Positions 1 to 9,145 are shown, counted from the stretch's first letter. The stretch is 64,000 nt of DNA from Clostridium kluyveri DSM 555 (GCF_000016505.1 NC_009706.1:124001-188000); one strand, 5' to 3'. Notes: generated from the letters alone by a model not told the origin. Numbers and translations are program-made.

Positions 1-1
1 T

Positions 2-853
2 ATGAATAGTACTTCAAATGAAATATCGGATGTGGTGGAACAGGTGGCCAATTGTGCTGTGGATCAGGCGGAAAATACCCAGAATGTAGTGTCTGTATTA
101 AATGAGAATATAAGACATTTAAATAATATAGTGGAGGATGAAAACAATAATAAACTGGAATTAGAAAAATCAATAGATAAAATAAATAATAGTTATGAGA
201 ATATAGATAATACCAGTAAAAATATATTATCTACACTGCAGAGTTTTAAAGAGGTTAATGATAAAGGATTAGAGCTTCAATCAAAAGTAAAAGATATTAC
301 CAGTATAGTTTCAGTGGTATCAGAGATTTCAGAACAGACTAATTTGTTGGCATTAAATGCTTCCATTGAGGCGGCTCGAGCTGGAGAACAAGGAAAAGGC
401 TTTGTAGTAGTAGCAGAGGAGATTAGAGTTTTAGCAGAACAGTCTCAAGATGCAGTTAAGGATATAAATTCTAATTTAATTAAATTTGTAGATGAAATAA
501 AAGTATTGGTAGATAAAATAGAATCGCAATTTGATGTCCTTAAAGGGGAAAGTGAGAATTTAAAAGATGTTAGAAATATAAGCTATGAAGCGACTACTGC
601 AGCGGCAACAGTAGCTGAATCTATGATAAAAACTATAGACAAGTTAAATGTACAGTCAGAAGCTATATCTGGAATATATGAAAATATGGAGTCTCTAGCT
701 GCAATTGCACAGGAAAATTCAGCATCTTCTGAAGAAGTAAGTGCCAATGTATCAAGTTATACTAATGAAATTAAAAATCTTATGAATAATATACATGAAT
801 TCAAGAACATAACAGAGTCTTTTAAAGCCGAATTATATAAATATAAAATATAA
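2..853 (+). CDS. Methyl-accepting chemotaxis protein, C-terminal part (cut by window start)
   Basis: The visible 283 residues are the cytoplasmic signalling half of a chemoreceptor, which relays ligand binding to the CheA/CheW array. The conserved hairpin tip is plain at about residues 108-134 ([20 protein letters not shown], then [18 protein letters not shown]). It is flanked by long coiled-coil helices with Ala/Glu/Gln-rich segments typical of methylation regions. The sensor domain, any membrane segments and the HAMP domain must lie upstream of the window, so the Met at base 2 is probably internal. There is no CheR-docking pentapeptide at the C-terminus, which ends in YKYKI. The gene ends at a strong hairpin shared with the convergent gene downstream. 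The ligand cannot be inferred. Confidence 0.93.
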   Translation: MNSTSNEISDVVEQVANCAVDQAENTQNVVSVLNENIRHLNNIVEDENNNKLELEKSIDKINNSYENIDNTSKNILSTLQSFKEVNDKGLELQSKVKDITSIVSVVSEISEQTNLLALNASIEAARAGEQGKGFVVVAEEIRVLAEQSQDAVKDINSNLIKFVDEIKVLVDKIESQFDVLKGESENLKDVRNISYEATTAAATVAESMIKTIDKLNVQSEAISGIYENMESLAAIAQENSASSEEVSANVSSYTNEIKNLMNNIHEFKNITESFKAELYKYKI

Positions 854-893
854 TAAGAAAACTGGCTAGAGACATTTGGCCAGTTTTCTTATT
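852..893. terminator. Bidirectional intrinsic terminator between convergent genes
   Basis: A perfect 15-bp stem (AATAAGAAAACTGGC at 852-866 with its complement at 879-893) encloses a 12-base loop. Its A/T-rich ends give a U-run in both directions. It lies between the ends of the chemoreceptor gene (+) and the radical SAM gene (-), so it probably serves both. Confidence 0.85.
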
Positions 894-903
894 ATATTTT
901 ATA

Positions 904-1803
904 TTAAATTCCCTGTAAATCAAAATGAGGTACGAAATTTTTAGAACAGGTTCCCGTGCTTTGGATAAATGCATTTTTTATACCCAATGAAATGCAATAA
1001 TTTATAAAAGAATTATAATGTTTTGAATTTAAAGGTTTATTTATTTCAGGAAATTTATAAGCTTTATAAAGGGGAGTATATTGATTCATAATGCTTATGT
1101 ATACTGAATCACCAAAGGTATTATAAATATAATCTATTATTTTTTTGGAATCAAATAGTAGTCCAGGAAGCATAAGATGTCTTATTATAACCCCCTTTGT
1201 TATCAATCCATTTTTGTCAAATGCTACACTGCCTACCTGATTAAACATTTCTTCTATAGCTTTTGTGGCGTGAATGAAATAATCTGGAGCATTAGAGTAC
1301 TTAATGGAATATTTATTGTTAAAATATTTCAGATATGGCAGGTATACATCTATATATCCTTTTAAAGCCTTTAATGCAGATATAGTTTCATAACTATTTG
1401 TATTAAATAATACTGGCAAATTAAGACCTTGTGATTTTGCTATATCTAAAGCTTGAATTATTTGAGGAATATAATGGGTAGGTGTAACCAAATTTATATT
1501 ATGTGCTCCCTGATTTTGTTGAAATAGAAAAATTTCACTGAGTCTTTCTACAGATACTTCCTTTCCAAAACCATTGGCACTTATTTCATAATTTTGACAA
1601 AAATTACATTTTAAATTGCAGTTGGAAAAAAATATAGTTCCAGAACCATTACTTCCGGAGATACAGGGCTCTTCCCAAGTGTGTAGACATACCTTGGCTA
1701 TTTTTATATTTTTACCTGCATGACAAAATCCAGTATTTCCATCAAGTCTATCTGCCTTACAATGTCTATGACATAATTGGCAATTTTTAAGGTGATTTAT
1801 CAT
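904..1803 (-). CDS. PflX-like radical SAM protein
   Basis: Radical SAM enzyme of the PflA-related PflX type, 299 residues from the chosen start. The SAM-binding [4Fe-4S] motif CxxxCxxC is C62-C66-C69 (NCNLKCNFCQNY). A separate N-terminal set of cysteines (C8, C11, C15, C27) could bind a second cluster or zinc. The middle of the protein carries the usual barrel elements (NLVTPTHYIPQI, VLFNTNSYE). I start it at the ATG at 1803 because AAGGAAG lies eight bases upstream; a GTG three codons earlier overlaps that site. No partner glycyl-radical enzyme is adjacent, so the substrate is unknown. The activase-type assignment rests on overall resemblance only. Confidence 0.8.
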   Translation of the reverse strand: MINHLKNCQLCHRHCKADRLDGNTGFCHAGKNIKIAKVCLHTWEEPCISGSNGSGTIFFSNCNLKCNFCQNYEISANGFGKEVSVERLSEIFLFQQNQGAHNINLVTPTHYIPQIIQALDIAKSQGLNLPVLFNTNSYETISALKALKGYIDVYLPYLKYFNNKYSIKYSNAPDYFIHATKAIEEMFNQVGSVAFDKNGLITKGVIIRHLMLPGLLFDSKKIIDYIYNTFGDSVYISIMNQYTPLYKAYKFPEINKPLNSKHYNSFINYCISLGIKNAFIQSTGTCSKNFVPHFDLQGI

Positions 1804-1925
1804 AAAAAGCACTTCCTTAAATAATATATTATTTAGAAGTAATAATAGAATTTTATTGGTACTTTTTAAGTATAGTCTGATTGCATGCAGGTGTCTAGGT
1901 ATTATTATGCGATACCATTATGCAC

Positions 1926-2966
1926 TTAATTCTTAAAATAAAAAATTATGCATTGTATTATAAATATAAGACTGACTACTCCAAAGGCTGGGTATAGAAA
2001 AGAAATAAGATTTACAAAACCAATTTGAGATATAGGAATTATAATAAGAATAATTATAAATATTGATTTTTTATAAGATATATTAAATATTTCTTCAAAA
2101 TTTTTTCCTACACTATATACATTGGATACTTCAGTAGAGAACATTTCAAGCCAGATTATAATAAGTATCATTATTTGAAGTGCTTTTCCAAAACGGTTGG
2201 CTATATAAAGTAGAGGAATTTCATATTTAAAAATATAAGGTATGTTTAAAAGTAATAAAAAATTTATAATAAGAGCTAATATAGTAAGACCCAGGGAGCC
2301 TATGATGGAACCGGCTATAAGGCTTTTCTTTTTATTTATAGAAAGTGTAAGAGGGATTAACACTCCGCTATAACATAATATGTTAAACCCTGCGTATATT
2401 AATGAAGAAAAAAACCAATTATTTTTATAATGAGGTATACTTTTTAAGTAAGAGATATTTATATTTTTATAAAATGCCAAATATAATATGAATAAAGTAA
2501 GTATGACTAATATAAGGGAAGGTACTATGACTGAATTTATTTCCATGAGACCTTTAATATTTCTAGATAATACGATTATAGATATAGTGAGCATTAATAA
2601 CATACCTACCCATCTAGGCAGGTTAAAGTATTGGTGTATTAAAGCACCGCTTCCAGCCAATATTATTGCTGAGCTTCCCATTAGAAAAAAGGTAGTTAAA
2701 AAATTAGTAGCCATGCCCAAAAATCCAGGACTGACCAATTTTATAAGACCATCATAAGAATTTAATTTATATTTTATACTTATATTTATTATTATAATAG
2801 ACATTATTATGTAGATAATAGAACAACCTAATATACCTATAAAACTATTATAACCATATTGTGTAAAAAATTGGCTAATTTCTTGTCCAGATGCCAGACC
2901 TGCTCCAACCACAGTTCCTATAAAAACTGTAGATATTTGAAAAATTAAAATTATTTTTTCTTTCAA
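1926..2966 (-). CDS. YkvI-like multi-pass membrane protein (putative transporter)
   Basis: Integral membrane protein of 346 residues with about ten hydrophobic segments. It opens with a segment containing FIGTVVGAGLASGQEISQFF, characteristic of the YkvI family, which is related to amino-acid/cation symporters. Substrate unknown. A start 14 codons upstream is possible, but the TTG at 2966 is preceded by a near-perfect GGGGAGGGAG ribosome binding site at ideal distance, so I use the TTG. The gene stands alone between the radical SAM gene downstream and a divergently transcribed lipoprotein gene upstream. Nothing in the neighbourhood hints at its solute. Confidence 0.75.
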   Translation of the reverse strand: MKEKIILIFQISTVFIGTVVGAGLASGQEISQFFTQYGYNSFIGILGCSIIYIIMSIIIINISIKYKLNSYDGLIKLVSPGFLGMATNFLTTFFLMGSSAIILAGSGALIHQYFNLPRWVGMLLMLTISIIVLSRNIKGLMEINSVIVPSLILVILTLFILYLAFYKNINISYLKSIPHYKNNWFFSSLIYAGFNILCYSGVLIPLTLSINKKKSLIAGSIIGSLGLTILALIINFLLLLNIPYIFKYEIPLLYIANRFGKALQIMILIIIWLEMFSTEVSNVYSVGKNFEEIFNISYKKSIFIIILIIIPISQIGFVNLISFLYPAFGVVSLIFIIQCIIFYFKN

Positions 2967-3150
2967 AAATCTCCCTCCCCATAAAATACTTTTAATAAAA
3001 CTATCCAATATTAAAGTATATAAGCATTAAATAAAAATAATGAATTATAAATTAAAATTTTATTTGAGGGAAAAATAAGATTTGTAAAATGAAGTATCAT
3101 TTTTGATAAAGGGGGTGAAATTTCTACTAAAATTAACTAGTGGAAAATTT

Positions 3151-4251
3151 ATGAAAAAAATATATATATTCAAAATAATATTTATTGTCATTTTTTTTTC
3201 AGGTATATTGTTTGGATGTAGTTCATATGAGCAACCGAATACTACCAGTATAAATGGAGATTTTGATATGAAGGCTGCAGCTAGTACCGTAGATACCTAT
3301 ATGAAATATCTTATGAAGAATGATATTGAAAATATCAAGAAGTTATATTCTAAAGAACTTTTAAAAAGTCCTGTAGCAAATGAAAATCAAAATTTAAGTA
3401 TTATGGGTTATAGTTTAAATGATAATAGTGAAGTTGGTAAATCTGGAGTTTTCAAAGTGAAAATTGTAAGATCTGATTTAAGTAAACCTTTTTCAACTTT
3501 GGATGAATATTCAGTAAAAGTTATAAAAGAAGGAAATGATTATAAAATTGGTGAAATTAGCAGCATTTTAGATAGAGAAGCTTTTGTTGAGAAAAATAGA
3601 ATAAAAATGAGAAGTAAAGATAACATAAACGTAGATGTAATAATAGGTATAAATAATATGCCACAATATGTATTTTCTAAAGATGATGAAGCGAATGTGA
3701 ATAAAATGTCTGTGCCAAGAAGCAATTTTGGAATACTTGATTTTTCTTACGGAGGTGATTATCTAGCCTTAGTTACTTATGATAAAAATTCATATATAGG
3801 GGTAGTAAAAATAGATGAAAGCATGGAAGTACAATCTGATAATTCAGGTTCTTCAGATGGACAGGGAAATAGTGAAAGTGCACAACAGGAGCAAATAGAT
3901 GAATATAATCAAAAAATTATAGGTAAAAATATAATAAACTTAGATATTCTAAAAAATACTAAAGTAGAATTTTTAACATTTTCTTCTGATGAAAAGTTCA
4001 TTGTAGCTCAGTATACAAATGATAGTATAGGTCACTGCATAAGAATGTATAAAATGGATTCCGGAGATATAATAAATTTTAAATTTGAAGATAACTTCCC
4101 ACTTAATAAAGTAGACATAGTTTTTTCTTCTTTTGATACAGATACATTGAATTTTGATGTTATATCTAAAGCAAACAATAGTGAATCTCTTCCTGATATA
4201 ATTGGAAAATGGAGGCTGAACTTAAAAGATTTTAAGGCAGTTAAAATATGA
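3151..4251 (+). CDS. Putative lipoprotein of unknown function
   Basis: I do not recognise a family. The N-terminus is a lipoprotein signal peptide: Lys-rich start, about 15 hydrophobic residues, then the lipobox SGILFGC with the lipidated cysteine near residue 23. The mature part is soluble and Lys/Asp-rich. An early helical segment (VDTYMKYLMKNDIENIKKLY) resembles the NTF2-like domains found in clostridial lipoproteins. A low-complexity Ser/Gly/Gln/Glu linker (NSGSSDGQGNSESAQQEQ) follows about two-thirds along. The start is uncertain: GTG at 3115 or TTG at 3103 are in frame upstream, and 3151 gives the most normal signal peptide. Gene neighbours give no functional link. Confidence 0.7.
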   Translation: MKKIYIFKIIFIVIFFSGILFGCSSYEQPNTTSINGDFDMKAAASTVDTYMKYLMKNDIENIKKLYSKELLKSPVANENQNLSIMGYSLNDNSEVGKSGVFKVKIVRSDLSKPFSTLDEYSVKVIKEGNDYKIGEISSILDREAFVEKNRIKMRSKDNINVDVIIGINNMPQYVFSKDDEANVNKMSVPRSNFGILDFSYGGDYLALVTYDKNSYIGVVKIDESMEVQSDNSGSSDGQGNSESAQQEQIDEYNQKIIGKNIINLDILKNTKVEFLTFSSDEKFIVAQYTNDSIGHCIRMYKMDSGDIINFKFEDNFPLNKVDIVFSSFDTDTLNFDVISKANNSESLPDIIGKWRLNLKDFKAVKI

Positions 4252-4300
4252 TATAATAAGCCCTAGTAGTTATGTATTATTGAAAGGATGAAAATTTATA

Positions 4301-5221
4301 ATGCAGTGGGGAGATAAAGCATACTATAATTTAAACTATTATTTAAGAAAAAAATTTGGATGTAAAGTATTTAAAATATCTTTAGATGGGGGATTTTCCT
4401 GTCCTAACAGAGATGGCAAGATAAGCAGTGGAGGATGTATTTTTTGTAGTGAAAGGGGATCAGGGGATTTTGCAGGAAATAGAAATCTTTCTATAACAGA
4501 GCAATTTTATAATATAAAAAAGATGATGAATAAAAAGTGGAAACAAGGGAAATATATAGCCTATTTTCAAGCCTATACAAATACTTATGCCCCTATAGAA
4601 ATTCTTAGAGAAAAATATGAAGAAGCTATGAGTCAGGAAGGTGTAGTAGGCATGGCAATAGCCACAAGACCTGATTGTCTTGAAGCGAATGTTTTAGAGC
4701 TGTTACATGAGTTTAATGAAAAAACTTATATTTGGGTAGAACTTGGGCTTCAAACTTCCAATGAGTATACCGCCAGGAAAATAAATAGAGGGTACAATCT
4801 ATATACCTTTGAGAAGGCTGTATATAATCTTAGAAAGAAAAATATTGATGTAGTAGCACATGTAATAATGGGTTTGCCGGGAGAAAATCAAAGTGATATG
4901 ATAAATACAGTAAAGTATATTTCAAATCAAGATATACAGGGGGTAAAATTTCATCTGCTTCATTTAATGAAACATACTCCTATGGTTAAATTATATAATG
5001 AAGGTAAATTGAAATTTATGAGGCAGCAGGAATATGTAGATATAATATGCATGGCTTTATCAAATATTCGTTCGGATGTTGTAATTCATAGATTAACAGG
5101 AGATTCTCCTAGAGATTTGCTTATAGAACCTAAATGGAGCTTAAAAAAGTGGGAAATTTTAAATGAAATTGATAAAGCTATGAAAGATAAAGATATATAT
5201 CAAGGAATATATTGTAATTAG
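4301..5221 (+). CDS. YhcC-type radical SAM protein (TIGR01212 family)
   Basis: 306-residue radical SAM protein. The family signature is the wide cysteine spacing CPNRDGK...GGCIFC (C-x11-C-x2-C) near residues 30-45, followed by QAYTNTYAP and GLPGE, which fit the SAM barrel. Members of this family resemble the N-terminal half of coproporphyrinogen III oxidase-like and Elp3-like enzymes. The substrate is not established. The chosen ATG has AAAGGATG upstream. It sits 49 bp after the lipoprotein gene and 38 bp before comB on the same strand, so co-transcription is possible but not functionally obvious. Confidence 0.85.
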   Translation: MQWGDKAYYNLNYYLRKKFGCKVFKISLDGGFSCPNRDGKISSGGCIFCSERGSGDFAGNRNLSITEQFYNIKKMMNKKWKQGKYIAYFQAYTNTYAPIEILREKYEEAMSQEGVVGMAIATRPDCLEANVLELLHEFNEKTYIWVELGLQTSNEYTARKINRGYNLYTFEKAVYNLRKKNIDVVAHVIMGLPGENQSDMINTVKYISNQDIQGVKFHLLHLMKHTPMVKLYNEGKLKFMRQQEYVDIICMALSNIRSDVVIHRLTGDSPRDLLIEPKWSLKKWEILNEIDKAMKDKDIYQGIYCN

Positions 5222-5259
5222 TATATTATAAAGTTGTTTTTGGAAAGGCTGATGTTCAA

Positions 5260-5982
5260 TTGAAAATAGACATAATAATATCAGCAGATGATATAAAAAA
5301 AGAAAAGATTTTACATAAATCTGTAATAGTAGTAGATATGCTTAGGGCAACTTCCGTAATAATTACTGCTATTAATAATGGATGCAGGGAAGTAATACCA
5401 GTGTTAACTATAGAAGAGGCCTTAGAAATATACCATAAAAATAGAGAAAAGTATGTAATGGGAGGAGAGAGAAAAGCTTTAAAAATAGAAGGATTCCATT
5501 GTTCTAATTCCCCTTTGGAATATAGTAGACAGGTTGTAGAAAATAAGACGTTAGTAATTACCACAAGTAATGGCACTAAAGCTATAAAGGGAAGTATAAT
5601 GGCTAAAAATATATTAATTGGTGCTCTTATAAATGCAGACGAAGTAGCAAATAGAAGTATAAATCTAAATAATGATGTGGTAATAGTTAATGCAGGTACC
5701 TGTGGGCAATTTTCTATAGATGATTTCATATGCAGCGGATACATGATAAATTGTGTGATAAAAAAGATAAAAGTCGATCTTACAGATATAGCCAGAACTG
5801 CATTATATATTTATGAACAGAACCCAGATATTATAACATTTATAAAAAAAGCCTCCCATTATAAAAGAATAAAAAAATTAAAATTATATGATGATTTAGA
5901 ATACTGCTGTAGGAAAGATATAATAAAAATTGTTCCAGAATATATAGATGGAATAATCAAATGTAATAAATTAATTTATTGA
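5260..5982 (+). CDS. comB: 2-phosphosulfolactate phosphatase family protein (ComB)
   Basis: 240-residue ComB-family phosphatase. In coenzyme M biosynthesis ComB hydrolyses 2-phosphosulfolactate to sulfolactate. Recognisable blocks are VIVVDMLRATSVI near residue 23, GGERKALKIEGFHCSNSP in the middle, TTSNGTKAI, and the segment IVNAGTCGQFSIDDFICSGY. The start is a TTG with GGAAAGG upstream. No other sulfolactate or coenzyme M gene is in the window, so the physiological substrate in this bacterium is uncertain. The gene ends at a strong terminator hairpin. Confidence 0.85.
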   Translation: MKIDIIISADDIKKEKILHKSVIVVDMLRATSVIITAINNGCREVIPVLTIEEALEIYHKNREKYVMGGERKALKIEGFHCSNSPLEYSRQVVENKTLVITTSNGTKAIKGSIMAKNILIGALINADEVANRSINLNNDVVIVNAGTCGQFSIDDFICSGYMINCVIKKIKVDLTDIARTALYIYEQNPDIITFIKKASHYKRIKKLKLYDDLEYCCRKDIIKIVPEYIDGIIKCNKLIY

Positions 5983-5985
5983 CAA

Positions 5986-6014
5986 AAACTCCAGCCCATA
6001 CAGCGCTGGAGTTT
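5986..6014. terminator. Terminator between convergent comB and SH3-like gene
   Basis: AAACTCCAGC (5986-5995) pairs perfectly with GCTGGAGTTT (6005-6014) across a nine-base loop. It fills the 34-bp gap between the two stop codons, and is followed by A/T-rich sequence on either strand. Confidence 0.8.
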
Positions 6015-6016
6015 AG

Positions 6017-6436
6017 TCAAGTTATTTTTATATAATTAGATTTTACCCATCCCTTAGAATTTATTCTAGATGATCTGTTAATTTGATTTAAAGATATTTC
6101 ATACCACAACTGGTTTTGAATTTTAGCAGTATCTTCAATTTTTAGTGGAGTATTTTCCTCTAAAATATTTACTACACTAGATTTTAAAGTAGGAGCTAAA
6201 TAAAGGCTAGTTTTTATAGTAACTACTGCATTTGAATTTTCAGGAGTAATATAACTTATATCTACTCGTTTTGGAGATTCTTTTGATAATTTTGATTTTA
6301 AAGAATCATTTTCATATTTTAAAGAAATTATTTGTCTCCGTTGTGATGAAAACTTGTTTGAAAAATGATACAAAATAATCCCATTTCCTATTATTAGTAG
6401 TAAAAGTAAAAAAGTAAGCATTTTTAATTTCTCCAT
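6017..6436 (-). CDS. Membrane-anchored SH3-like domain protein
   Basis: 139-residue protein with one N-terminal hydrophobic anchor (LTFLLLLLIIGNGIILY). A short charged, coiled-coil-like stretch (ISLKYENDSLKSKLSKE) follows, then a C-terminal bacterial SH3-like fold (VVTIKTSLYLAPTLKSSVV...TPLKIEDTAKI...WYEISL...GWVKSNYI). Such extracellular SH3 domains often bind peptidoglycan, so a wall-associated role is plausible but not shown. The start is ambiguous: the ATG at 6436 has a weak ribosome site, whereas the in-frame ATG at 6421 lies nine bases after GGAG. The stop is 34 bp from convergent comB. Confidence 0.65.
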   Translation of the reverse strand: MEKLKMLTFLLLLLIIGNGIILYHFSNKFSSQRRQIISLKYENDSLKSKLSKESPKRVDISYITPENSNAVVTIKTSLYLAPTLKSSVVNILEENTPLKIEDTAKIQNQLWYEISLNQINRSSRINSKGWVKSNYIKIT

Positions 6437-6452
6437 TAATATTTCTATAACA

Positions 6453-7145
6453 TTACATTATATTCAACAACTCACTTAAAGATGAAAATTTTACACTACC
6501 TTCCGTTAAATCTTTGTATTTAAATATATACATATCAGCATGTTTTATTACATCATCCCATTGATAATCTGAATAGAAATCATATACCCCAACTACAGAC
6601 ATACCAGCAGCTTTAGCACCTTTGACTGCAGGTAAAATATCCTCAAATACTATACAATCTTTGGGAGATAAATTTAATTTTTTAGCAGTTAAAAGAAATA
6701 TGTCAGGAAAACTTTTACCTCTTTTTACTTCAGATACTGTGGTTATGGCATCAAAAAGATCATATACCTTATTTTTCTTAAGGCTTATTTCTGTTAATTC
6801 CCTAGAGTTGCTGGTAGCTAGGCCTATTTTAATGCCTTTTTGTTTTAATAAAAGCAAAAATTCTCTGGCACCATGCTTTAATGGTATGTTTGTAGAGTAT
6901 TCATAAACACATGTGTCATAACATTCATTTTGAATTTCCTCTATACTTTCAGGTAGATTAAATCTATTCTTAAAATATTTAGCAACTTCATAAAAAGTCA
7001 TAGTTTGTATATCCTGTTTCAAATTTTCAGGCATTGGTATGTTTCTTTTATTTAAAATTTTTCTATCAATACTTTCCCACAGCCACATAGAATCTACAAG
7101 GGTTCCATCCATATCAAAAATAACCCCTTTAGTGTTTTTAAGCAT
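6453..7145 (-). CDS. HAD-superfamily hydrolase, beta-phosphoglucomutase-like subgroup
   Basis: 230-residue haloacid-dehalogenase-type phosphatase. Motif I is FDMDGT (nucleophile Asp11, acid/base Asp13). Motif II is the T/S of LATSNSRE, the motif III lysine is in KRGKSFPD, and motif IV is VFEDILPAVKGAKAAGM. The helical cap inserted after motif I matches the pgmB/phosphatase subgroup. It probably hydrolyses a small phosphorylated metabolite, and the substrate cannot be predicted. The ATG at 7145 is preceded by GAGGTGATC. A longer reading from 7262 lacks a ribosome site and adds a non-homologous hydrophobic leader, so I reject it. Confidence 0.87.
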   Translation of the reverse strand: MLKNTKGVIFDMDGTLVDSMWLWESIDRKILNKRNIPMPENLKQDIQTMTFYEVAKYFKNRFNLPESIEEIQNECYDTCVYEYSTNIPLKHGAREFLLLLKQKGIKIGLATSNSRELTEISLKKNKVYDLFDAITTVSEVKRGKSFPDIFLLTAKKLNLSPKDCIVFEDILPAVKGAKAAGMSVVGVYDFYSDYQWDDVIKHADMYIFKYKDLTEGSVKFSSLSELLNIM

Positions 7146-7283
7146 TATGATCACCTCATATTTAAGTATAACATCCAAATAAGGTAACATAAATACTAAA
7201 GTTTTATAAATGTAATAGTAAAATAATTTATATATAACAAAATTAACATAATAAAGTGACAAATACGGAGTTACAAGTATATT

Positions 7284-8627
7284 TTAGAAACGTCTTTCTA
7301 ATAGCTCGATTTTTTCCACATTTTTAAAATCTTCTAAAGAATTAATATCTAAAAGTTCCAGTATTTTATCCATACATTTACTATCTATGGAAACTTTGAT
7401 TTCAGAGTTTTCGGCAAAGGCATCTATTTTATCTCTTCCCTTTTCTTTTGGTATAAGTACTTTAGGCCCTCCTACACAACCTCCAATACATCCCATTCCT
7501 TCAATAAAATTAGCTGAGATTTCTCCTTTTTCAGCACGGCTTAATAATTCTTTACATTCCTTTACACCGTTTGCCTGAACTGATTTAAATAATTCCTTCT
7601 TTTCGGGGAACATTTTTTCCACAGCTTCTCCTACAGCAATAGATACCCCGCCGGTACGTGCATATAATCGTCCTCCCTTAGAAGCATATTCAGTTGAAGC
7701 ATCACCTTCTATTTTAGAAGGATCTATATTAAGTGCATCAAAGATATCTTTTGTTTCTGTAAAAGTAAGTACAAAGTCTATATCACCAATTATATCTTTT
7801 TCTTTTGCCTCTGCTTTTTTCGCTATACAGGGACCTATAAAAACAACTTTACATTCAGGATTTAATTTTTTAAGTACTCTTCCACCAGCGGTCATTGGTG
7901 ATACAGAAGGAGATACGTGTTTTACTAGATTATTGTATTTTCGTCTTAACATGCCAACCCACATAGGACAACAGCAAGAAGTTATTACAAGATCCTTTTT
8001 ATCCTTTACATGACTGTCAAATTCCACTGCTTCTTTTAAGGTTAACATATCTGCAAAAAATGCCACTTCAATCATATCTGTAAAGCCTATTTTTTTGAAA
8101 GAAGTTCTTAATTGCTCCATTGTAACATTATCTCCGAATTGACCTGTTATGGCAGGAGCTACTATGGCTATTACAGGAGAATCACTTTTCAAGATATTAG
8201 CAAGTGGTAGAAATTGAACAGTATCCATTATAGAACCGTTAGGACAGGCATCTACACAAAAACCGCAGTCAGTACATTTATCTTTATCTATGAATGGATG
8301 ATTCTTCTCTTTGTGAATAAATATAGCATCAAAAGGACAAGATTTTTCACATAGAGTTTTATCTCCATCTCTGCATTCCTGAGAACAGTTAGTAACCTTA
8401 TTTATTATTTTTTCATCTTTATTATAAGATTTTATTGCTTTTTTTAATTCTTCCATGAAATTTGAGCTGTAAGTTATGTTAGTGCCGCATAATGAAGATA
8501 TGATTTTACAAAATTCTTCCCTATCCAACTTATGTTCGGATAGAATTTGTTCTACTGTCTCTTCAAAGTTTTCATCATAGTAGGATTTCACAATTAACTT
8601 AAATAGATCCCTATATTTGTCTTTCAT
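7284..8627 (-). CDS. [FeFe]-hydrogenase-like iron-sulfur protein (group B-like, with ferredoxin domain)
   Basis: 447-residue protein. After an N-terminal helical region come two cysteine sets near residues 80-135: an irregular CxxxC...CxxxCP and a classical 2[4Fe-4S] half-motif (CTDCGFCVDACPNGS). The H-cluster domain follows. L1 is TSCCCPMWVG, L2 is GPCIAKKAEA and L3 is EGMGCIGGCVGG. These carry the four expected cluster cysteines. L1 has three consecutive Cys instead of the TSCCP of group A enzymes; I recall this as typical of group B hydrogenases. Reaction: reversible H2 formation or a sensory/electron-bifurcating variant, cytoplasmic. No HydE/F/G maturase or partner subunit is nearby. The start ATG has AAAGGAG upstream. 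Confidence 0.85.
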   Translation of the reverse strand: MKDKYRDLFKLIVKSYYDENFEETVEQILSEHKLDREEFCKIISSLCGTNITYSSNFMEELKKAIKSYNKDEKIINKVTNCSQECRDGDKTLCEKSCPFDAIFIHKEKNHPFIDKDKCTDCGFCVDACPNGSIMDTVQFLPLANILKSDSPVIAIVAPAITGQFGDNVTMEQLRTSFKKIGFTDMIEVAFFADMLTLKEAVEFDSHVKDKKDLVITSCCCPMWVGMLRRKYNNLVKHVSPSVSPMTAGGRVLKKLNPECKVVFIGPCIAKKAEAKEKDIIGDIDFVLTFTETKDIFDALNIDPSKIEGDASTEYASKGGRLYARTGGVSIAVGEAVEKMFPEKKELFKSVQANGVKECKELLSRAEKGEISANFIEGMGCIGGCVGGPKVLIPKEKGRDKIDAFAENSEIKVSIDSKCMDKILELLDINSLEDFKNVEKIELLERRF

Positions 8628-8664
8628 AATTTTAACAACTCCTTTTCAAGCTTTTTATTCTACG

Positions 8665-8695
8665 ATTATAACATATTTAGACACTTGCAGAATAG
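8665..8695 (-). promoter_or_regulatory. Probable sigma-A promoter of the hydrogenase-like gene
   Basis: On the minus strand an extended -10 element (TGTTATAAT, TATAAT at 8670-8665) lies about 37 bases upstream of the start codon. The -35 region is only weakly conserved, which is common for extended -10 promoters. Confidence 0.5.
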
Positions 8696-8744
8696 TGTGT
8701 GATTTCCAAATTTTCAGTAATATATCTTTTATGAATAAAAAGGT

Positions 8745-8784
8745 AGCTAAAACCTAAAACATACTATCATTTTAGGCTTTAGCT
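8745..8784. terminator. Terminator hairpin after the small membrane protein gene
   Basis: AGCTAAAACCTAAAA (8745-8759) pairs with TTTTAGGCTTTAGCT (8770-8784) with one mismatch, with T-rich sequence on both sides. It lies 40 bp past the stop of the minus-strand gene ending at 8825 and insulates it from the hydrogenase gene. Confidence 0.75.
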
Positions 8785-8824
8785 ATTTTTAATGAACATA
8801 GATACTGATTTGTGTAAGAAAATA

Positions 8825-9145
8825 TTATTTTACAGGGAGATTTTCATTATCCCCTTCACCTCTCGTAGGTACTGTTGACATTAAAAATCCTACTAATATA
8901 GAAATTAAAGCTGGGGATATTATGTTTATATAAGCTATGTAAGAAGTTTTATATAATATGAAAGCGGTTATACCAGTTATAAGTATACTTATGATAAATA
9001 TATAAATTACAAATTTAGCAAAAGAACTAAAAAATTTTTTATATAATTTATGTCTTGTAGGGCCATTGATTATTTTTACAAATAAGAAATAGGATATTAA
9101 AATCAAGAAAATATCTACAACGGCAGATATTAAAAAATTTTTCAT
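8825..9145 (-). CDS. Small membrane protein of unknown function
   Basis: 106 residues with about three predicted membrane helices (FLISAVVDIFLILISYFLFV, FVIYIFIISILITGITAFIL, and a third around IISPALISILVGFLM) and a short hydrophilic C-terminus. It has an excellent ribosome site (GGAGGTG seven bases before the ATG), which supports expression. It lies downstream of murC on the same strand with an 82-bp gap. I do not recognise a family and see no functional motif. Confidence 0.6.
   Translation of the reverse strand: MKNFLISAVVDIFLILISYFLFVKIINGPTRHKLYKKFFSSFAKFVIYIFIISILITGITAFILYKTSYIAYINIISPALISILVGFLMSTVPTRGEGDNENLPVK

Noticed and set aside
6453-7262. A longer HAD phosphatase beginning at 7262
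   Set aside because: The extra 39 residues are hydrophobic low-complexity sequence with no ribosome site. A strong GAGGTGATC precedes the ATG at 7145.
7900-8000. TSCCCP in the hydrogenase as a possible insertion or sequencing error
   Set aside because: The frame is intact on both sides, and the other loops also follow the group-B-like pattern, so the extra Cys looks genuine.
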